From Bacteroides sp. OF04-15BH (GTDB taxonomy: Bacteria > Bacteroidota > Bacteroidia > Bacteroidales > Bacteroidaceae): 64,000 nt of DNA. Where the stretch lies: the NCBI RefSeq assembly GCF_003477995.1, contig NZ_QUEM01000008.1:71234-135233 (forward strand). The letters are read 5' to 3'. Below, in pieces: positions 25,968 through 34,405 of the stretch (position 1 is its first letter; each line of letters begins with the position of its first letter). The notes beneath the pieces are model-generated. The model was given only the letters and a program-made list of their open reading frames with translations. It ran no database searches and was not told where the DNA came from. The position numbers were made by a program, and so were the translations under genes.

Positions 25968-26495
25968 TTATGGTACATACAGCAGCGCAAACTCAGCCTT
26001 CCTTCGTTTGAGCAGCATGGCGTGGCGTTTCCCCTTATAGTTACAGAAAGCGATATACTCCCGGTAGATGTTCCTGTCACCCGCCTCCAGCTTTCGGATT
26101 AGCGTGCTTTTGGGTATCTTCCCACTCCCCAAAAGACGGTACGGACCGACATTGTAGGCGAGCGTGGCAAGCAGAAGCGAATCCTTCCCGAACTGCTGGA
26201 ACATCGCGCAGAACTTCCGCAGGTCTTTTCGCAGAAGCGCGTCCGCCTGCCGCTTCGTCATGGTGCGTGCCGAATACCTTTCCCCCGGCTGCAACCGATG
26301 TCCATATCCTACATACGGGTGATGTTTTTCCGAATGCCAGCCCTCAAAATACTTCGTGCATCGCACCGCCCTCTCAAATGGTGGCAGCCGGTAGATAGCC
26401 GCCTGCCCGTCCGTTCCCTCATGGCGTCTGTTCCGTGCGGACACGGAACAGACCGCCAGAAGCGAACAGAGGATAGCCATGAATACACGCATCAT
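25968..26495 (-). CDS. Lysozyme-like glycoside hydrolase (GH24-type) of the transfer operon
   Basis: The 175-residue protein starts with a signal peptide (MMRVFMAILCSLLAVCSVSA). The KYFEGWHSEKHHPYVGYGHR block resembles the catalytic Glu and GYGH region of phage-type lysozymes. Then come TKRQADALLRKDLRKF and LLATLAYNVGPYRLL, the typical helical lobe. It would locally cut peptidoglycan so that the mating apparatus can cross the wall. It overlaps the traQ stop by four bases and is the last gene of the tra operon. Confidence 0.8.
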   Translation of the reverse strand: MMRVFMAILCSLLAVCSVSARNRRHEGTDGQAAIYRLPPFERAVRCTKYFEGWHSEKHHPYVGYGHRLQPGERYSARTMTKRQADALLRKDLRKFCAMFQQFGKDSLLLATLAYNVGPYRLLGSGKIPKSTLIRKLEAGDRNIYREYIAFCNYKGKRHAMLLKRRKAEFALLYVP

Positions 26496-26998
26496 CGTGT
26501 AAAGGGCTTGAAGTTCCCGATGGGGACAACAGTGATAACCCCGTCATCCTTCACGTTTCGGTTGTTGAAGTCAAATTCCAACTCATAGGAGTTGCCGAAA
26601 TTGTCCTCCACTACCACGATGAAGTTGTGCGCCTCGTCACCTTGCGCCGTGTAGTACAGCCGGAACTTCTCGTTTTCGAGCAGGTAGCGGTCATTGGGCA
26701 GGAAAGTGATGCCGTTGTCCATTTTCAGTGTGCCCTCACCCTCGAACTGGAAATACCGGATGGTATAGAGGGTATTGGCGAAATCGCCCGTTTTCTTCAG
26801 CTCACAGCGGATTTCCACCGTCTGCCCCTTTGTGACCTTGTTCGGCACGGGCATGGTTTCCACCGTGAAGGGATAGGATTGCTGGATGTCCATATCGTCG
26901 TCGCACGATACGAATGTGAATGACACTGCGGCGAACAGGCAGAGTGCCAACGCCTTGAAGATTGATGTTCTCTTGTTCTTGTTGTTCAGTATGTTCAT
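26492..26998 (-). CDS. traQ: Conjugative transfer protein TraQ (DUF3872)
   Basis: The 168-residue protein has a lipoprotein-type signal sequence (LCLFAAVSFTFVSC at about residues 18-31) and a beta-rich body ending in NFGNSYELEFDFNNRNVKDD. This is the TraQ/DUF3872 family of CTnDOT-type elements. It is predicted to be anchored in the outer membrane or periplasm. Its precise role is not known. It lies between traP and the lysozyme-like gene, with overlapping ends. Confidence 0.85.
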   Translation of the reverse strand: MNILNNKNKRTSIFKALALCLFAAVSFTFVSCDDDMDIQQSYPFTVETMPVPNKVTKGQTVEIRCELKKTGDFANTLYTIRYFQFEGEGTLKMDNGITFLPNDRYLLENEKFRLYYTAQGDEAHNFIVVVEDNFGNSYELEFDFNNRNVKDDGVITVVPIGNFKPFTR

Positions 26999-27897
26999 TA
27001 TTCTTTGATTTTTAGATTGTTGTTCTTTTGTTGTTTTCTTGATACTTGTTGCAGGTACTCGTTCAAGTCCTTGCAGCCTTGATAGATGCCGGAACGGTCT
27101 GTCACCTTTCCTCCGTAGCGTGTCCGCAGGGCTTCCATTGCCCTGCGTCCGGCTTCGTCTCGGTCGAGGTAACAGTCGATGCGCTCGTACCCGTCCAGAT
27201 GTTTCAAAGCCTTTTCCACGTTGGCGACGGAGTTCAGCACAAGGCAGTCACCCGTTGCCAAACCGAGCGTGACGGCGGACAGGAAGTCCATAAAGCCCTC
27301 GAACACGCTGCACACGTCCGCCGGGATGTCCCCCGCCTTGACCAGCGACACGTCCTTTGGTGGTACGCAACCCTTGAAACGGCGGCTTCGGGTTTCATAG
27401 CCGCCCGACACGTTCGGAAAGCCGACGGCAAAGTACCGCTTACCACGCACGCCGTAGTTCAGGCGGCAGCAGTGGCGGGATGCAACGGCATAAGGGATGC
27501 CTCTTTCCTTCAAATACTCCGTCAGCGGAGAGCGGAGCAGCGGGACGGCTTCCACTCCCTCAAAGGCAGGTTCGGACGGTTCCGGCAGGTACAACGGCTT
27601 TTCTGCTGCGGCAAGCGGCATACGGGCGGTTTCCGCTATGAATCTCGCCTGCGCCATGAAATCCCCGCTTCGGGTAAACTCCCCGACAAGCGTGAAGATG
27701 TCGCCGCCCTTGCCCAAGCCGAAGTCGTACCAGAGCTGTTTCGCCACGTTCACACGGAAGGAGGGCGTGCGTTCACTGCGGTATGGCGCACGATACCACA
27801 GCTCGTTTCCGCTCCTTCGGACAGGCTCATGTCCCAGCCGTGCGAGAAAGTCCGCAATGGGTATCTGCCTCATATTCTCAATGTCCGTCCGTTCCAT
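26998..27897 (-). CDS. traP: TraP, DnaG-like primase domain protein
   Basis: The protein of about 299 residues starts with a CHC2-type primase zinc-finger fold lacking the usual cysteines (PVRRSGNELWYRAPYRSERT then YDFGLGKGGDIF). It ends with a Toprim domain (SVFEGFMDFLSAV and DCYLDRDEAGRRAM, with the metal-binding Glu and Asp-x-Asp). It probably primes or protects transferred DNA. The frame extends to 27972 inside traO. MERTDIENMRQIPIADFL at 27897 or MRQIP at 27873 are likely starts. Confidence 0.82.
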   Translation of the reverse strand: MERTDIENMRQIPIADFLARLGHEPVRRSGNELWYRAPYRSERTPSFRVNVAKQLWYDFGLGKGGDIFTLVGEFTRSGDFMAQARFIAETARMPLAAAEKPLYLPEPSEPAFEGVEAVPLLRSPLTEYLKERGIPYAVASRHCCRLNYGVRGKRYFAVGFPNVSGGYETRSRRFKGCVPPKDVSLVKAGDIPADVCSVFEGFMDFLSAVTLGLATGDCLVLNSVANVEKALKHLDGYERIDCYLDRDEAGRRAMEALRTRYGGKVTDRSGIYQGCKDLNEYLQQVSRKQQKNNNLKIKE

Positions 27898-27905
27898 GCG
27901 ACGTG

Positions 27906-28481
27906 TCAGTTGATGATTATCTTGACGCCCGCCCCGAACTGCGTATGGAACTTCCGTGTGTCGCCACCCCACAGCAGGCGCTCCCGGAGGTTGGCGAGCA
28001 GGGCGATACGGTCAGCCACGTAAAACTCCACATCGAGCGTCAGCGCACCGCCGTAGATGAAGGCGTCCCGGTCATGGAGCGTGGAGCCGTCATGCAGCAC
28101 TTTCTCGCCCCAATTCACCGACTCATATCCGGCGAGAGCCGAAGCCCCCGCATAGACGAACACTATTTTACGGGCGTCGGAGAGTATCTTGAAATAATAA
28201 CCGCCCTCCGCCGTGAACTGCGCCACAGGTATGGCGGTATCCTTGTACGGGTTGTTCTTCAAGAGGTATTCGCCACCGAACACCCACTTGTTACCGTTCT
28301 TCGTGTAGGTGGAGAGAGCCGCCCCGAAACTGTAACCGCCATTGTTGCCACTTAAACGCATACCGTCCACAAGGTTAGCTCTCAATTCGATGCCCTGCAT
28401 CTTCGGCAGGCATCGCTGGGCGTGCGCCTGCCCCGTGAACAGGGCAAGCGACACGATGATTATTGCGATGTACTTTCTCAT
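27906..28481 (-). CDS. traO: Conjugative transfer protein TraO
   Basis: The 191-residue protein has a signal peptide (AIIIVSLALFTGQAHAQR) and a beta-strand-rich body (GGYSFGAALSTYTKNGNKWV) resembling small outer-membrane barrels. This matches the TraO family of Bacteroides conjugative transposons, probably part of the outer-membrane portion of the type IV secretion channel. It starts three bases after traN. Confidence 0.87.
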   Translation of the reverse strand: MRKYIAIIIVSLALFTGQAHAQRCLPKMQGIELRANLVDGMRLSGNNGGYSFGAALSTYTKNGNKWVFGGEYLLKNNPYKDTAIPVAQFTAEGGYYFKILSDARKIVFVYAGASALAGYESVNWGEKVLHDGSTLHDRDAFIYGGALTLDVEFYVADRIALLANLRERLLWGGDTRKFHTQFGAGVKIIIN

Positions 28482-28483
28482 GG

Positions 28484-29067
28484 TCAGCGCACTTGAAGTT
28501 CGTTGATGGTATTGGCACGTACCAAGTCCTCGTTTTCAATCACGAAAGACTGGTGACGCCCCCCGTTCTTCTCGTTGAGTTCCACCACGAGGCATTTGTC
28601 GTCGGGAATGGTGAACTTCGCCATCGTGAATACCGTGCGCTCGCTCTTCTTGCCCGGCACGAGTGTGGCGTAATTCTGCGCACGGAGCGGCAGGATAATC
28701 TGCTCCTGCACGGCGGTACGCTTCGCCACCTTCTTGTCCACGATTTTCCATGTGATGTAGTCCACATCGAAAGGCACGTTGCTCTGGTTCTTTATCTCCG
28801 TGTGGAAATAGAGTAACCCATTATGCGTGTAGATACCTTTCAGCAGGTACTGGATGCCGAATCGCTTGCAGCCGATGTGCTTCACCTCACGCTTGTTCTG
28901 CTTGTGGATGGACTTCATGATAAGGCGCACCAGCATCGGGCTTTCGCTGCCCAGTTCCTTCAGGTAGATTTCCTGCGCGTTGTTCGGGCGGTTCACCTTC
29001 TCGCCGTCATGGATGAAGTCGCACATCTCCACGTTGAGAAGCAGCGGTTCGGAGGCGTACTTCACGT
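28484..29067 (-). CDS. traN: TraN, 3' exon (C-terminal part)
   Basis: This exon follows the group II intron. Its first two bases complete an Asn codon begun in the 5' exon, giving YTF-N-VKYASEPLLLNVEMCD, the continuous TraN/DUF4138 sequence. Together the exons make 1059 bases, that is 352 residues plus stop. The reading frame also continues upstream into the intron (to 29209), but those residues are not TraN. TraN is thought to be an outer-membrane-associated, VirB9-like component of the mating channel. It ends QSFVIENEDLVRANTINELQ. Confidence 0.85.
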
Positions 29068-29128
29068 GTAGGCTCGGCGATGGGCGCCTTACCACCTTTC
29101 GGTGGTAGGTTTCCCATAGCCTGCCCCC

Positions 29129-29162
29129 GAACCGTACGTGCAAGTCTCCCTGCATACGGCTC
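29129..29162 (-). ncRNA. Group II intron catalytic domain V
   Basis: A 34-base hairpin starting GAGCCGTATG and ending CGTACGGTTC with a GGAGACTT-like loop region, located about 60 bases before the 3' splice site, as domain V should be. Domain VI lies between it and 29068. Confidence 0.8.
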
Positions 29163-29180
29163 TCCACTGGTAATGTCAGT

Positions 29181-31001
29181 TTATTTGTCATGAGCATGAA
29201 TGTTTGCATTACAATGTTTGCATACTGCCAACGTCTTACGCCATTTCTTAATCATCAGTCGGTGCCACTCCGTATCGGTATTTATACCTTTGAGTTTACG
29301 GACTTGATACATTACGGTCTTGACATTGGTTGCTCCACACAATTCACATTTGTGCTCCATGAGTCTCTCCGCAAGAGTGGGGAAAGGAAGTACAAACGTG
29401 TTAGGTAGATTATCGCAGGTTGCGTCTTTGTCCGGCTCTTGCCTTGCAAAGCCGTCATTATAGAGTATTCGGAACTTGGTTTCTCCTTTCTTTGCTTGAT
29501 AAGGTATCGCCAGGTCATGGTCTCTTCTGTACTTTCGTATAACCTTGGCAGTTGATGAATTTAGTTTCTTTGCCAAAGTTTTGCAGAAACTATATCGCAT
29601 TATGTAACCGAATTTACTTCCTGCAAAAGAGATGTTGTCCGCAATCCTATAATATTGGTACAAACCTCTGATTTCAGTTGTATAGCGTGCGCAGATTGTG
29701 GCTGGGTCTTCTTTGGTCAGGTAATTGCGTGGCATGGCATACCAGATTTCCTTTCCATTGATTACCCTAAGCTCCATTGCTTTCAGTTCCAATAATTTCT
29801 TTTGGACGGAGGCGATAGGCAGAGCCAGTATTATGCGTCCGCTGAACGGTCTCTTCAGCCATCCCAGCTTGTTTCGCTTCATGGCTTCGGATTTTCTGAC
29901 AGAGATTTCATACCCAAGAAACTTTGCTGAATCCTGCGCATTTGTGATAAGGGTCTTTTCTTCGGAGAGTTCAAGCTTTAGTTTGTCTCTCATGAATATT
30001 GTAAAGTTCTCTTTCATTTTCGCACAGTCTGCTTTACTACCAATTACACCGATTAGAAAGTCATCGGCATATCTGATATATTTAAGTCTCTTGTAATTAC
30101 TATCCATTGCCATAGATGCCGGCACTCTCCGTGTCTTAGCTTCCACCTCTTTCAGTTGTGTCAGCAATTCACGTTTCGTATCCTCATCAGTGGCGTTTCG
30201 GATAGTCTTGCGTAATCTTACAGCCTTTCGGCTGTAACTTGCGTGGAGTGGGTTTTCCCGCTTTTTCTTGCCCTTGTCGAATGATTCCGCATATTCACGC
30301 ATGTATTTATCGAACTTATCAAGGTAGATATTTGCCAAGATAGGGCTTATTATCCCTCCTTGGGGAGTTCCCGAATACGTCTTGTGAAATGTAAAATCTT
30401 CGATATATCCAGCCTTTAGGAATTTCCATATCAGTCGAAGAAATCTTTCATCTGATATGCGCTCACGAAGAGTTTCAATCAGAATATGGTGGTCGATGTT
30501 GTCGAAGAATCCTTTGATGTCACCTTCGATGAACCAGTTCGCACCAGTGAAAAGAGTTTGGATGGAACGCAAAGCCGTATGACAGCTTCTTCTTGGTCTG
30601 AATCCATGCGAGGAATTCTCAAAATGTCCCTCATAGACAGCTTCAAGAATAAGTCTGACGACCTCTTGCACCATCTTGTCTTCGATTGATGGGATGCCCA
30701 ATGGTCTTTTCTTCCCATTCTTTTTAGGGATATAGACTCTTCGGGCAGGCGTTGGCATGTAACTTTCATCCTTTAGCGCAGCTATCAGATGTCCTATTCT
30801 ATCAACGCTCATTCCGTCAATGGTCTTACCGTCTGAGCCGGGTGTCATGTTGCCCGGTTTCGCATAAATGCTCTGGTAGGCTACATAAAACATCTGTTCA
30901 TTGAATAGGATGCGGTACAACCTTTCGTACTTGTAATGCACATCTTTGCTATGTGCAGATAAACTGTTTAATATGGTCTCTGGATTTCTCATACGTCTCA
31001 C
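29181..31001 (-). CDS. ltrA: Group II intron reverse transcriptase/maturase
   Basis: The 606-residue intron protein has reverse-transcriptase blocks RRVYIPKKNGKKRPLGIPSI, SSHGFRPRRSCHTAL, EGDIKGFFDNIDH, GTPQGGIISPILANIYL and the catalytic YADD in LKYIRYADDFLIGV. A maturase (X) domain with GLYQYYRIADNIS follows. The C-terminal zinc-binding HNH-like endonuclease (CELCGATN ... CKHCNANIHAH) is complete. This set supports both splicing and retrohoming. It lies in the intron loop (domain IV) in the same direction as traN. There is no frameshift. Confidence 0.95.
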   Translation of the reverse strand: MRRMRNPETILNSLSAHSKDVHYKYERLYRILFNEQMFYVAYQSIYAKPGNMTPGSDGKTIDGMSVDRIGHLIAALKDESYMPTPARRVYIPKKNGKKRPLGIPSIEDKMVQEVVRLILEAVYEGHFENSSHGFRPRRSCHTALRSIQTLFTGANWFIEGDIKGFFDNIDHHILIETLRERISDERFLRLIWKFLKAGYIEDFTFHKTYSGTPQGGIISPILANIYLDKFDKYMREYAESFDKGKKKRENPLHASYSRKAVRLRKTIRNATDEDTKRELLTQLKEVEAKTRRVPASMAMDSNYKRLKYIRYADDFLIGVIGSKADCAKMKENFTIFMRDKLKLELSEEKTLITNAQDSAKFLGYEISVRKSEAMKRNKLGWLKRPFSGRIILALPIASVQKKLLELKAMELRVINGKEIWYAMPRNYLTKEDPATICARYTTEIRGLYQYYRIADNISFAGSKFGYIMRYSFCKTLAKKLNSSTAKVIRKYRRDHDLAIPYQAKKGETKFRILYNDGFARQEPDKDATCDNLPNTFVLPFPTLAERLMEHKCELCGATNVKTVMYQVRKLKGINTDTEWHRLMIKKWRKTLAVCKHCNANIHAHDK

Positions 31002-31555
31002 ACGTTATCGTTTGACAATATTAAAATTACCGAGCTGTTCCCCTTCGCCATGTACGTGGCTTTCCCACGCTCAGACTACTACGGGAACTCCGTTGCCATG
31101 CGGAGTTTTCAGAGCCTGTGCTCATAGCCTTTCGGCATCTCCGTGTAGGCAATCCCCATTTAGTGGACTTGATAACTTGGCTTGACAGACTGTCGGATGC
31201 AACGTACATCCCTTTCTGTTCTCTGACGGATATGTCGCAGTAAATTCCTTGCCCATCACTCCGTTCAATAAGCGTGGGTACTGCGAGGCAACGTATATAA
31301 CTGCTTTCCGTTGCCACCTCTACATTAGTCATAGGACTATTGTTCAACCAATCAGGTTTCATCCTCGTGCCTGTCTTTTCCCATAGCAATTCAGTCGCAG
31401 TTTAGCAATTAACTGACTTATCGCGTTACCGACATGCTTCACTCCCCGTTTGGTTTCCCATTCGGATAAGTCGGTCTGGGATAGGTTTATAAATTGGAAT
31501 ACTAACCTAATCACTTGCCAAAGTGATTATTATCAAGCCCCTATTATGGGCGCAC

Positions 31556-32030
31556 TAAAAGTATAGAAACTCCCGTCCTCCGTGATTACCGACATATTGG
31601 TTTCGTTCGGGAAGTTACGCACGGTAGCTTTCACGCGGATGACGTTCTCCGCTCCGTCGGCTTTACCCGCAATCAGGTCGGGCGAGCCTAAATCGACGTA
31701 GCGCACCTCCGAGGGGAAAATGACGTGGACGGTCTTGTCGTAGGTCACTTCCAATCCGTGCGGGGGAACCATGCGGTCGAAGGTCAGCTTCTTTGTCAGC
31801 CCGTGATACAGATCGCCGTCCGCCTCCTTCTGCGGATAGACCTCCTTTGTCAAGGTCGGTTGTTGGCTTTGCCTTCCTCCTCCTTGCGAGGCATAGTCAA
31901 GCGAGCTTGTCTCTGCTCTCGCTTCGTTCGTCGGTTCACTTCCGTTGTTCTCTCCAACGGTTACGTTCTCCTGCGCGTTGGCAGTTATGATGCCCATAGC
32001 GAGGGCAAACATGATGATTACTTTTTTCAT
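31556..32030 (-). CDS. traN: TraN, 5' exon (N-terminal part)
   Basis: The exon encodes a signal peptide (IIMFALAMGIITANAQ) and the first 158 residues, up to ITEDGSFYTF. It ends one base into an Asn codon that is completed at 29067. Without splicing, translation would run seven residues into the intron and stop at 31533. The start codon is preceded by CCACTAAAATCCAAAGTA with a two-base gap, a motif also found ahead of traI and, in a variant, mobA. Confidence 0.87.
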
Positions 32031-32032
32031 TC

Positions 32033-32050
32033 TACTTTGGATTTTAGTGG
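32033..32050 (-). promoter_or_regulatory. Shared leader motif before traN
   Basis: CCACTAAAATCCAAAGTA ends exactly two bases before the traN ATG. The same 18 bases stand at the same distance before traI (36046-36063), and a variant stands before mobA. A translation-enhancing leader or regulator site is likely. Confidence 0.55.
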
Positions 32051-32099
32051 TAAATAAAAATTTGGTTGTTGTTTTTTTAGTCGTTGATTGTTATTGTTT

Positions 32100-33455
32100 T
32101 CAATCTCTGTCCTGATATAGCATGACCTTGTATCCGGATTTCAGATGCACCTTGACGGTACGCATCTTCTTGGCGATATACTGGCTCGTGCCTTGTATCA
32201 GCCCCTTGCCCAAGTCGGAGGCGAGCTGCGCCCCTGCGTTGGTGGAGATATTAATGCTGCTGCCCAGCGAGCCGCCCATGTTGGCGGCAACCTCCCTGAC
32301 GGCGTTCATCTCCATCGAGTTTGGAATGAAGATGCCGGGCTGTCCGTCCGTGTCATACACCGCCAGTTCTACCGGGATAATCGTACCTGCGTACTCCAGC
32401 GAAGTAATTTCAATATCGAGTCGTTCGCCCTGAATCTTTGCCGTGCCTACCACCACTGCATTGCGGGGTATGATTTTGTCCGCCACTGCCATCGGCTCCA
32501 GCAGCCGTAATCTTACCGCCTGCCCGTCAGTCACACTCTGCGCCCCATAGACACACGCCGATATGGTGTTCCTGTCCGATACAGTCGTGACACCCACCGC
32601 CGTATTGAAACTGCGGTTGCGCTCCTGCGAGAAGGAGGCGACAAACTCAGCGTTGCTCATCGGCTGTGAGAGCGAAGATACCACCTGATGCGTTACCTGC
32701 CTGACAGGTGCAGCCGTGTTCTTTCCGGCTTTCTGCACGGGGTAAGGCTCTGCCGCCTGTCCGACAGGTGGCTGTGTGCCGTTCTGCCCGCCCATGTACT
32801 TCGCCGCCAGTTCATAGGACTTCTCCATGAGTGCCACTTGGTCATCCATAGCGGATGCCTTGCCTTTCTCGGTTTCCAGTTCCGATTCCAGCGAGGCGAT
32901 ACGCTCTAACAGTTCGTCCATTTCCGCGTTGTCGTTCTTCGGCTGCTCATAGAAGTTGCCGAGCGTGGTATTGAGGTCGCGGTAGGCAGCTGCGGAGGAT
33001 TGGATGGTTTTCGGAGCGGATGATTTTGCTGTTGCATCTTCCGCATTTCCGGGATTAGCAAGGTCGAAGTCCCTGCCGCCGTCCGTTTCCGCCACCTCGC
33101 GGTCGAACATATCGCCCAGTTCCTGCATGGCGCGGCTGCGGTTCTCCTGCCGTTCCTCCATTGCTCCCTGTTCGTAGGCTTTCGCCTTGTCGCCGATGAT
33201 CTGGCGGTTCGCCTTGTCAGCGTCGGGCATTTCGATGTTGTAACCACCCGTTCCCGGTTGCTGCTCCTTGTCGGAAGACGGGGCGAATATCAGCCACATA
33301 GCACCGATGAATACCAGCACTATAGCGGGCAGCACTATCATTTTCTGACGTTTCAGCCTTTGGGCTTCGGTCAGCGGCTTGCGCTCCTTCTTCGGTTTCC
33401 CGTTGTCGGGAGCCGCCTTGTTCTCGTTTTTAGGTTCATTCTTCGTCTGTTCCAT
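32100..33455 (-). CDS. traM: Conjugative transfer protein TraM (VirB10-like)
   Basis: The 451-residue protein has a Lys-rich cytoplasmic start, one membrane helix (IVLPAIVLVFIGAMWLIFAPS, residues 40-60), a long charged coiled-coil linker and a C-terminal beta domain (ACVYGAQSVTDGQAVRLRLL, ITSLEYAGTIIPVELAVYDT). This is the VirB10/TraM plan, spanning the periplasm and linking inner- and outer-membrane parts of the channel. Its start overlaps the end of traL by 20 bases. Confidence 0.9.
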   Translation of the reverse strand: MEQTKNEPKNENKAAPDNGKPKKERKPLTEAQRLKRQKMIVLPAIVLVFIGAMWLIFAPSSDKEQQPGTGGYNIEMPDADKANRQIIGDKAKAYEQGAMEERQENRSRAMQELGDMFDREVAETDGGRDFDLANPGNAEDATAKSSAPKTIQSSAAAYRDLNTTLGNFYEQPKNDNAEMDELLERIASLESELETEKGKASAMDDQVALMEKSYELAAKYMGGQNGTQPPVGQAAEPYPVQKAGKNTAAPVRQVTHQVVSSLSQPMSNAEFVASFSQERNRSFNTAVGVTTVSDRNTISACVYGAQSVTDGQAVRLRLLEPMAVADKIIPRNAVVVGTAKIQGERLDIEITSLEYAGTIIPVELAVYDTDGQPGIFIPNSMEMNAVREVAANMGGSLGSSINISTNAGAQLASDLGKGLIQGTSQYIAKKMRTVKVHLKSGYKVMLYQDRD

Positions 33456-33744
33456 ATAAATAAGGTATTACATTATGATTGTTGTCCGGCTTTATGGACA
33501 GTTCCACCTGTCCGGCATGGTCTGTTACCATCCGGCTGCCGTCATTCCTGCCGATTTCATAGACGGCTTTGCCGAAGGTGTAGAGGGCAAGCACCGCAAA
33601 GGCGGCGAGCATCGCCAGCACGATGCGCCTGCGTGTCTTCGGGGGCAAACCGTCCAGATAGCCTTTGAGCCTTGCCACCAGCATTTTCTTTTTGTCGTGG
33701 AGCTTCCAGTACGCACGCCAAAATGATTTTTTGATTTTCTTCAT
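33436..33744 (-). CDS. traL: Conjugative transfer protein TraL (DUF3989)
   Basis: The 102-residue protein has a basic N-terminus (KKIKKSFWRAYWKLHDKKKM), one membrane segment (RIVLAMLAAFAVLALYTFGKAVY) and a short periplasmic tail, as in the TraL/DUF3989 family. It is a small inner-membrane component of the transfer complex. It lies between traK (six bases upstream) and traM (overlapping). Confidence 0.87.
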   Translation of the reverse strand: MKKIKKSFWRAYWKLHDKKKMLVARLKGYLDGLPPKTRRRIVLAMLAAFAVLALYTFGKAVYEIGRNDGSRMVTDHAGQVELSIKPDNNHNVIPYLYGTDEE

Positions 33745-33750
33745 GTCCGT

Positions 33751-34374
33751 TTACCTTTTGATGGTTTGTAAATCCTTGTTCTCGATGATGGTGAATCCCT
33801 CGATGGTGAAACCGTTGGGATTGTCGTCCGAACGGGACGAGTTCAAGAGGCGGCACGTAGTCACGAGGCTGCGCTCGGTGACGTTGCTCTGCCGGATGAT
33901 CTTCTGCGTGGCGTAGGTCACGGCACGGTAGGGATAGCCGTTGAAATCGCACACCACGCTGTCCACCTTCAACACCTGATTGATGTTCCCGGCGATGATG
34001 CGGTTGTAGTACCCCTTCTCGGCAAAGTCCGAATAGTAGTTGTACACGCTTTTGTCCGCTAATAGCAGGGCGCGTTTCACGTTATGCTCTATCGCGCTCT
34101 TTTCGGGTGAGAGCGTGAAGAACAGCTCGTGGAAACGGCGCACGTGTTCCCTCGCTTCTGCCGGACGGTTCTGCGACAAGTCTTGCGAGAGAGCCAGCAT
34201 CAGCGACTTGCCGTTGTCCAGCACGTAAATCTTTTCCCGTTGCCGCTCCGCGAAGCGGTAGGAACTCCACACGCTCCATACCGTTATTACGGCACACAAC
34301 GAGAGGAAGACGATACCGAACAGGCGTATCTGCCTGAACGATGATTCGATGTTTTTAAGTGACTTAAATTCCAT
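33751..34374 (-). CDS. traK: Conjugative transfer protein TraK (VirB8-like)
   Basis: The 207-residue protein has one N-terminal membrane helix (LFGIVFLSLCAVITVWSVWSSY, residues 19-40) followed by a periplasmic domain ending VTTCRLLNSSRSDDNPNGFT. Position and topology fit VirB8-like TraK of CTnDOT-type elements, which nucleates assembly of the secretion channel. It starts 31 bases after traJ. Confidence 0.88.
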   Translation of the reverse strand: MEFKSLKNIESSFRQIRLFGIVFLSLCAVITVWSVWSSYRFAERQREKIYVLDNGKSLMLALSQDLSQNRPAEAREHVRRFHELFFTLSPEKSAIEHNVKRALLLADKSVYNYYSDFAEKGYYNRIIAGNINQVLKVDSVVCDFNGYPYRAVTYATQKIIRQSNVTERSLVTTCRLLNSSRSDDNPNGFTIEGFTIIENKDLQTIKR

Positions 34375-34405
34375 TGTTGTTTATTCGTTTTTAATTGTCA
34401 GTTGA

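Larger units (their letters stand above)
29068..31555 (-). mobile_element. Group II intron inserted in traN
   Basis: The intron begins GTGCGCCC at 31555, the standard group II 5' end, and finishes in AC at 29068. Near the 3' end a 34-base domain V-like hairpin (29129-29162; AGCCGTATG paired with CGTACGGTT, GGAGACTT loop side) is followed by domain VI, with ACCACC-GAAA-GGTGGT at its tip and an unpaired A on its 3' side. It encodes its own maturase. At 2488 bases it looks full length and splicing-competent. Removing it restores the traN frame exactly. Confidence 0.9.

Noticed and set aside
29068..29209. N-terminal extension of the traN 3' frame to 29209
   Set aside because: These residues come from intron domains V-VI and the maturase end; the splice site at 29068/29067 restores the true TraN sequence.
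31027..31389. 120-codon frame in the 5' part of the intron
   Set aside because: This is structured intron RNA (domains I-III), not coding sequence.
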